From Siminovitchia fortis (lineage in GTDB: Bacteria > Bacillota > Bacilli > Bacillales > Bacillaceae_C): a DNA stretch of 64,000 bases. Both the position numbers and the translations under genes were made by a program. The stretch's first letter is position 1, and each line of letters begins with the position of its first letter. Positions 62,140 to 64,000 of the stretch are shown piece after piece. The notes beneath the pieces are model-generated. The model did no database searches, had not been told where the DNA came from, and worked only from the letters and a program-made list of their open reading frames with translations. The stretch covers positions 1 through 64,000 of the forward strand of contig NZ_QYTU02000010.1 in NCBI RefSeq assembly GCF_003605365.2, written 5' to 3'.

Positions 62140-63735
62140 ATGAAAGCAACAGATGTATTGGTACAGTGTTTGGAAAATGAAGGTGTAGAATATGTTTTTG
62201 GAATTGTCGGGAAAGAGACTCTTGATCTCATTGAATCCATTTCCCGTTCCACGCAAATTCAATATGTTCCGGTCCGCCATGAACAAGGAGCGGCTTTTAT
62301 GGCATGCGTTTATGGAAAGCTTTCTAAAAAAGTTGGAGTTTGTACGGCTACTTTGGGACCCGGAGCGGGCAACCTGTTAACAGGTTTGGCTACGGCTACA
62401 CTTGACGGGTGTCCTGTAGTCGCTCTTACCGGGCAGACAGGGCTTAACAAGCAGCATAAGCATTCTCACCAGTTTATAGAGATGACCGATGTTATGGCAC
62501 CCGCTACAAAATGGGCGGCCCAGATCAAAGAAGCTGACACGATTCCTGAAATGGTTCGGAAGGCATTTAAAACCGCAAACGAAGAAAAGCCGGGATCCGT
62601 GTTTCTGGAACTCCCTGAAAACCTGGCGTTTGAATCGGTCCCGCCTGGAGTAGTGCCAATAACGGAGGAACAGCCTGTTCTTCCTGCCGGGAAAGCTGTT
62701 CAGTCAGCTATTTCCCTCGTGAATGAAAGTGAAAAACCGTTTGTCATTATCGGTGATAAAGTCATAAGACAGGATGCGTCTCAGGACGTGCTTCTTTTTC
62801 TATCAAAGCTACAAGCACCTGCCACCCACTCTTTTATGGCAAAAGGGGTGATCCCTAAAAACGTCCCTTATAACTATTTTACGTTTGGATTCTCTGAAAA
62901 TGATTTGGTCTTGTCAGGAATTGATGAAGCAGATCTGTTGATTATTATCGGATTTGATCCCGTGGAAAGGCCGCCTAAGGAATGGAATCGAAAAAAAATC
63001 CCCATCTTGCATATCGACTCACAAACACCTGAGCCGGACGAGTATTACCCAACAGCAGCAGAGGTGATTGGCCACATAAAGCAAACGTTGCAAAATTTGA
63101 GCACTCGCAGCATTCCTTCCAAAGGCTGGATCCCTTCCGGAAATTTAAAACAAAAGATCGAGCATTCCTTTCAAATCAAGTCAGGGTATGATGATAATTC
63201 ACACCTGCCCCTGACAACTGAGAACATATTGCACGCCATTGAAATGCTGTCACCAGAAGACACTATCGTTGTTTCCGATGTCGGGGCACATAAAATATCA
63301 ATAGCACGTACCTATCAGCCGAAGCAGCCTGAAAATCTGATCATTTCAAATGGACTTGCTTCCATGGGTATTAGTATTCCAGGATCGATCGGAGCCAAGC
63401 TTGCCCGGCCACATGCTCCCGTTATCTCCATAACCGGAGACGGCGGTGCAATGATGACAATTTCCGAATTGGAAACAGTTAAACGGCTTGGGATTTCTCT
63501 GATTTTTATCGTTCTGAACGACGGAGTGTTAAAGCTCGAGCAACAAATGATGAACAAGAAACTTGGTAAAAGCGTCGGTGTATCGTTCGGAAATCCTGAT
63601 TTTGTCCTTCTTGCCGAAAGCTTCGGCATTAGGGGATTCAGACCGAAAGCTTTGGGAGAGTTTGAAGAATTGTTTCAAGTCGCGATATCATCTTTGGAAC
63701 CGATTTTATTTGATATCCCCCTTCCTAATTCTTAA
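62140..63735 (+). CDS. Thiamine-diphosphate enzyme, acetolactate synthase-like
   Basis: This is a 531-residue ThDP-dependent enzyme of the acetolactate synthase/pyruvate decarboxylase fold: PYR domain with the catalytic Glu in VRHEQGAAFMA (near 49), GTATLGPGAGN-type loop (CTATLGPGAGNLLTG), central domain, and PP domain with the metal/ThDP motif GDGGAMMTISELETV...LND (near 436-465). No regulatory small subunit gene follows, so it may be a catabolic (AlsS-like) or other 2-oxoacid decarboxylating enzyme. ATG after GGAGGATATCG. Confidence 0.83.
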   Translation: MKATDVLVQCLENEGVEYVFGIVGKETLDLIESISRSTQIQYVPVRHEQGAAFMACVYGKLSKKVGVCTATLGPGAGNLLTGLATATLDGCPVVALTGQTGLNKQHKHSHQFIEMTDVMAPATKWAAQIKEADTIPEMVRKAFKTANEEKPGSVFLELPENLAFESVPPGVVPITEEQPVLPAGKAVQSAISLVNESEKPFVIIGDKVIRQDASQDVLLFLSKLQAPATHSFMAKGVIPKNVPYNYFTFGFSENDLVLSGIDEADLLIIIGFDPVERPPKEWNRKKIPILHIDSQTPEPDEYYPTAAEVIGHIKQTLQNLSTRSIPSKGWIPSGNLKQKIEHSFQIKSGYDDNSHLPLTTENILHAIEMLSPEDTIVVSDVGAHKISIARTYQPKQPENLIISNGLASMGISIPGSIGAKLARPHAPVISITGDGGAMMTISELETVKRLGISLIFIVLNDGVLKLEQQMMNKKLGKSVGVSFGNPDFVLLAESFGIRGFRPKALGEFEELFQVAISSLEPILFDIPLPNS

Positions 63736-64000
63736 GTATGATGGGAAGGTCACCCGAACAATCATGAAAGAGATGATTATTCGATGGGATGAAAACAAAG
63801 AATAACCGAAAAACTGCACCGGATTACCGAACACCGGTGTGACTTGGAAAGTTATAAGGAAAGCGCAAGGCGTGCAGCCTTAGGCGACTTATCTGCACCC
63901 ATACCCAGCTGTAAATTTCCGAAAATAATACGATTCCGGCAATAGCTGATAGTTTCGGAGCAGTTGATGCCACAGGGCCGAGCAAAGGGAACTTCAATAC
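63736..64000. other. Non-coding tail with repeat remnant and possible gene end
   Basis: At 63855-63900 an AAGCGCAAGGCG...GGCGAC fragment resembles a truncated 5' end of the intergenic repeat, 120 bp after the preceding stop. On the minus strand an open frame of 58 codons enters from the window edge and stops at 63824. Its first 37 codons are hydrophobic (PLLGPVAS; AIAGIVLFSEIYSW), compatible with the last helix of a membrane protein, and its final part reads through the repeat fragment. It may be a gene end altered by the repeat, but this is too short to assign. Confidence 0.3.

Overview
The window is a stretch of chromosome from a spore-forming member of the Bacillaceae that is not Bacillus subtilis itself. 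Evidence: strong AGGAGG-type ribosome binding sites, frequent TTG starts, sporulation genes (gerQ, rsfA, a pbpG-type PBP), bacillithiol biosynthesis (bshB2), LipL and HemQ. From about 9 to 43 kb the gene order follows the B. subtilis ywj-ywi-ywh-ywg-ywf-ywd block (fadF, clsB, argS-ywiB, pbpG, ywhD-C-B, ywgA, ywfO, rsfA, lipL-pta, hemQ, gerQ, ywdK-ywdI, ung, pdxK), with extra genes inserted. Genus cannot be fixed from this sequence alone.

Layout. (1) 0.4-11.2 kb: fatty-acid and branched-chain acyl-CoA catabolism, all on the minus strand: thiolase, 3-hydroxyacyl-CoA dehydrogenase, two acyl-CoA dehydrogenases, a TetR regulator, the B12-dependent fused isobutyryl-CoA mutase IcmF, and upstream fadF with a FadR-like box in its promoter. 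(2) 11.4-15.4 kb: a B12 uptake operon (btuF-btuC-btuD fused to CbiZ) under a cobalamin riboswitch with a visible terminator, which can supply the IcmF cofactor. (3) 15.5-34.5 kb: cardiolipin synthase, argS, PBP, a YfiBC-like ABC exporter, the ywh/ywg/ywf genes, lipoate transfer and phosphotransacetylase, coproheme decarboxylase and spore protein GerQ. (4) 34.7-37.3 kb: an AT-rich DNA-alkylation repair and amino-acid permease cassette. (5) 37.5-45.1 kb: ung, a probable sigma-B stress gene, a molybdenum-cofactor operon that ends in a membrane protease gene, pdxK, and yojF-bshB2. (6) 45.2-49.2 kb: a DesKR-like two-component system with a DUF418 membrane protein, and a HAD phosphatase. (7) 49.2-64 kb: a 7-copy palindrome array, recQ, threonine degradation (tdh-kbl), a damaged ATPase gene, a CynX-type transporter, YihY, a 5'-nucleotidase, an LD-carboxypeptidase, an AAA ATPase and an acetolactate-synthase-like enzyme.

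The most unusual content is non-coding. A modular family of roughly 145-260 bp stem-structured repeats occurs about ten times. Its members show compensatory base changes in their stems, nested insertions, and a 5' edge that repeatedly abuts stop codons (form TAGAAAAGCGG). A separate array holds seven near-identical 17-bp palindromes with a central CG, spaced 43-45 bp apart. I do not recognise either as a named system. All product names rest on reading motifs and recalled family knowledge; no database search was run.
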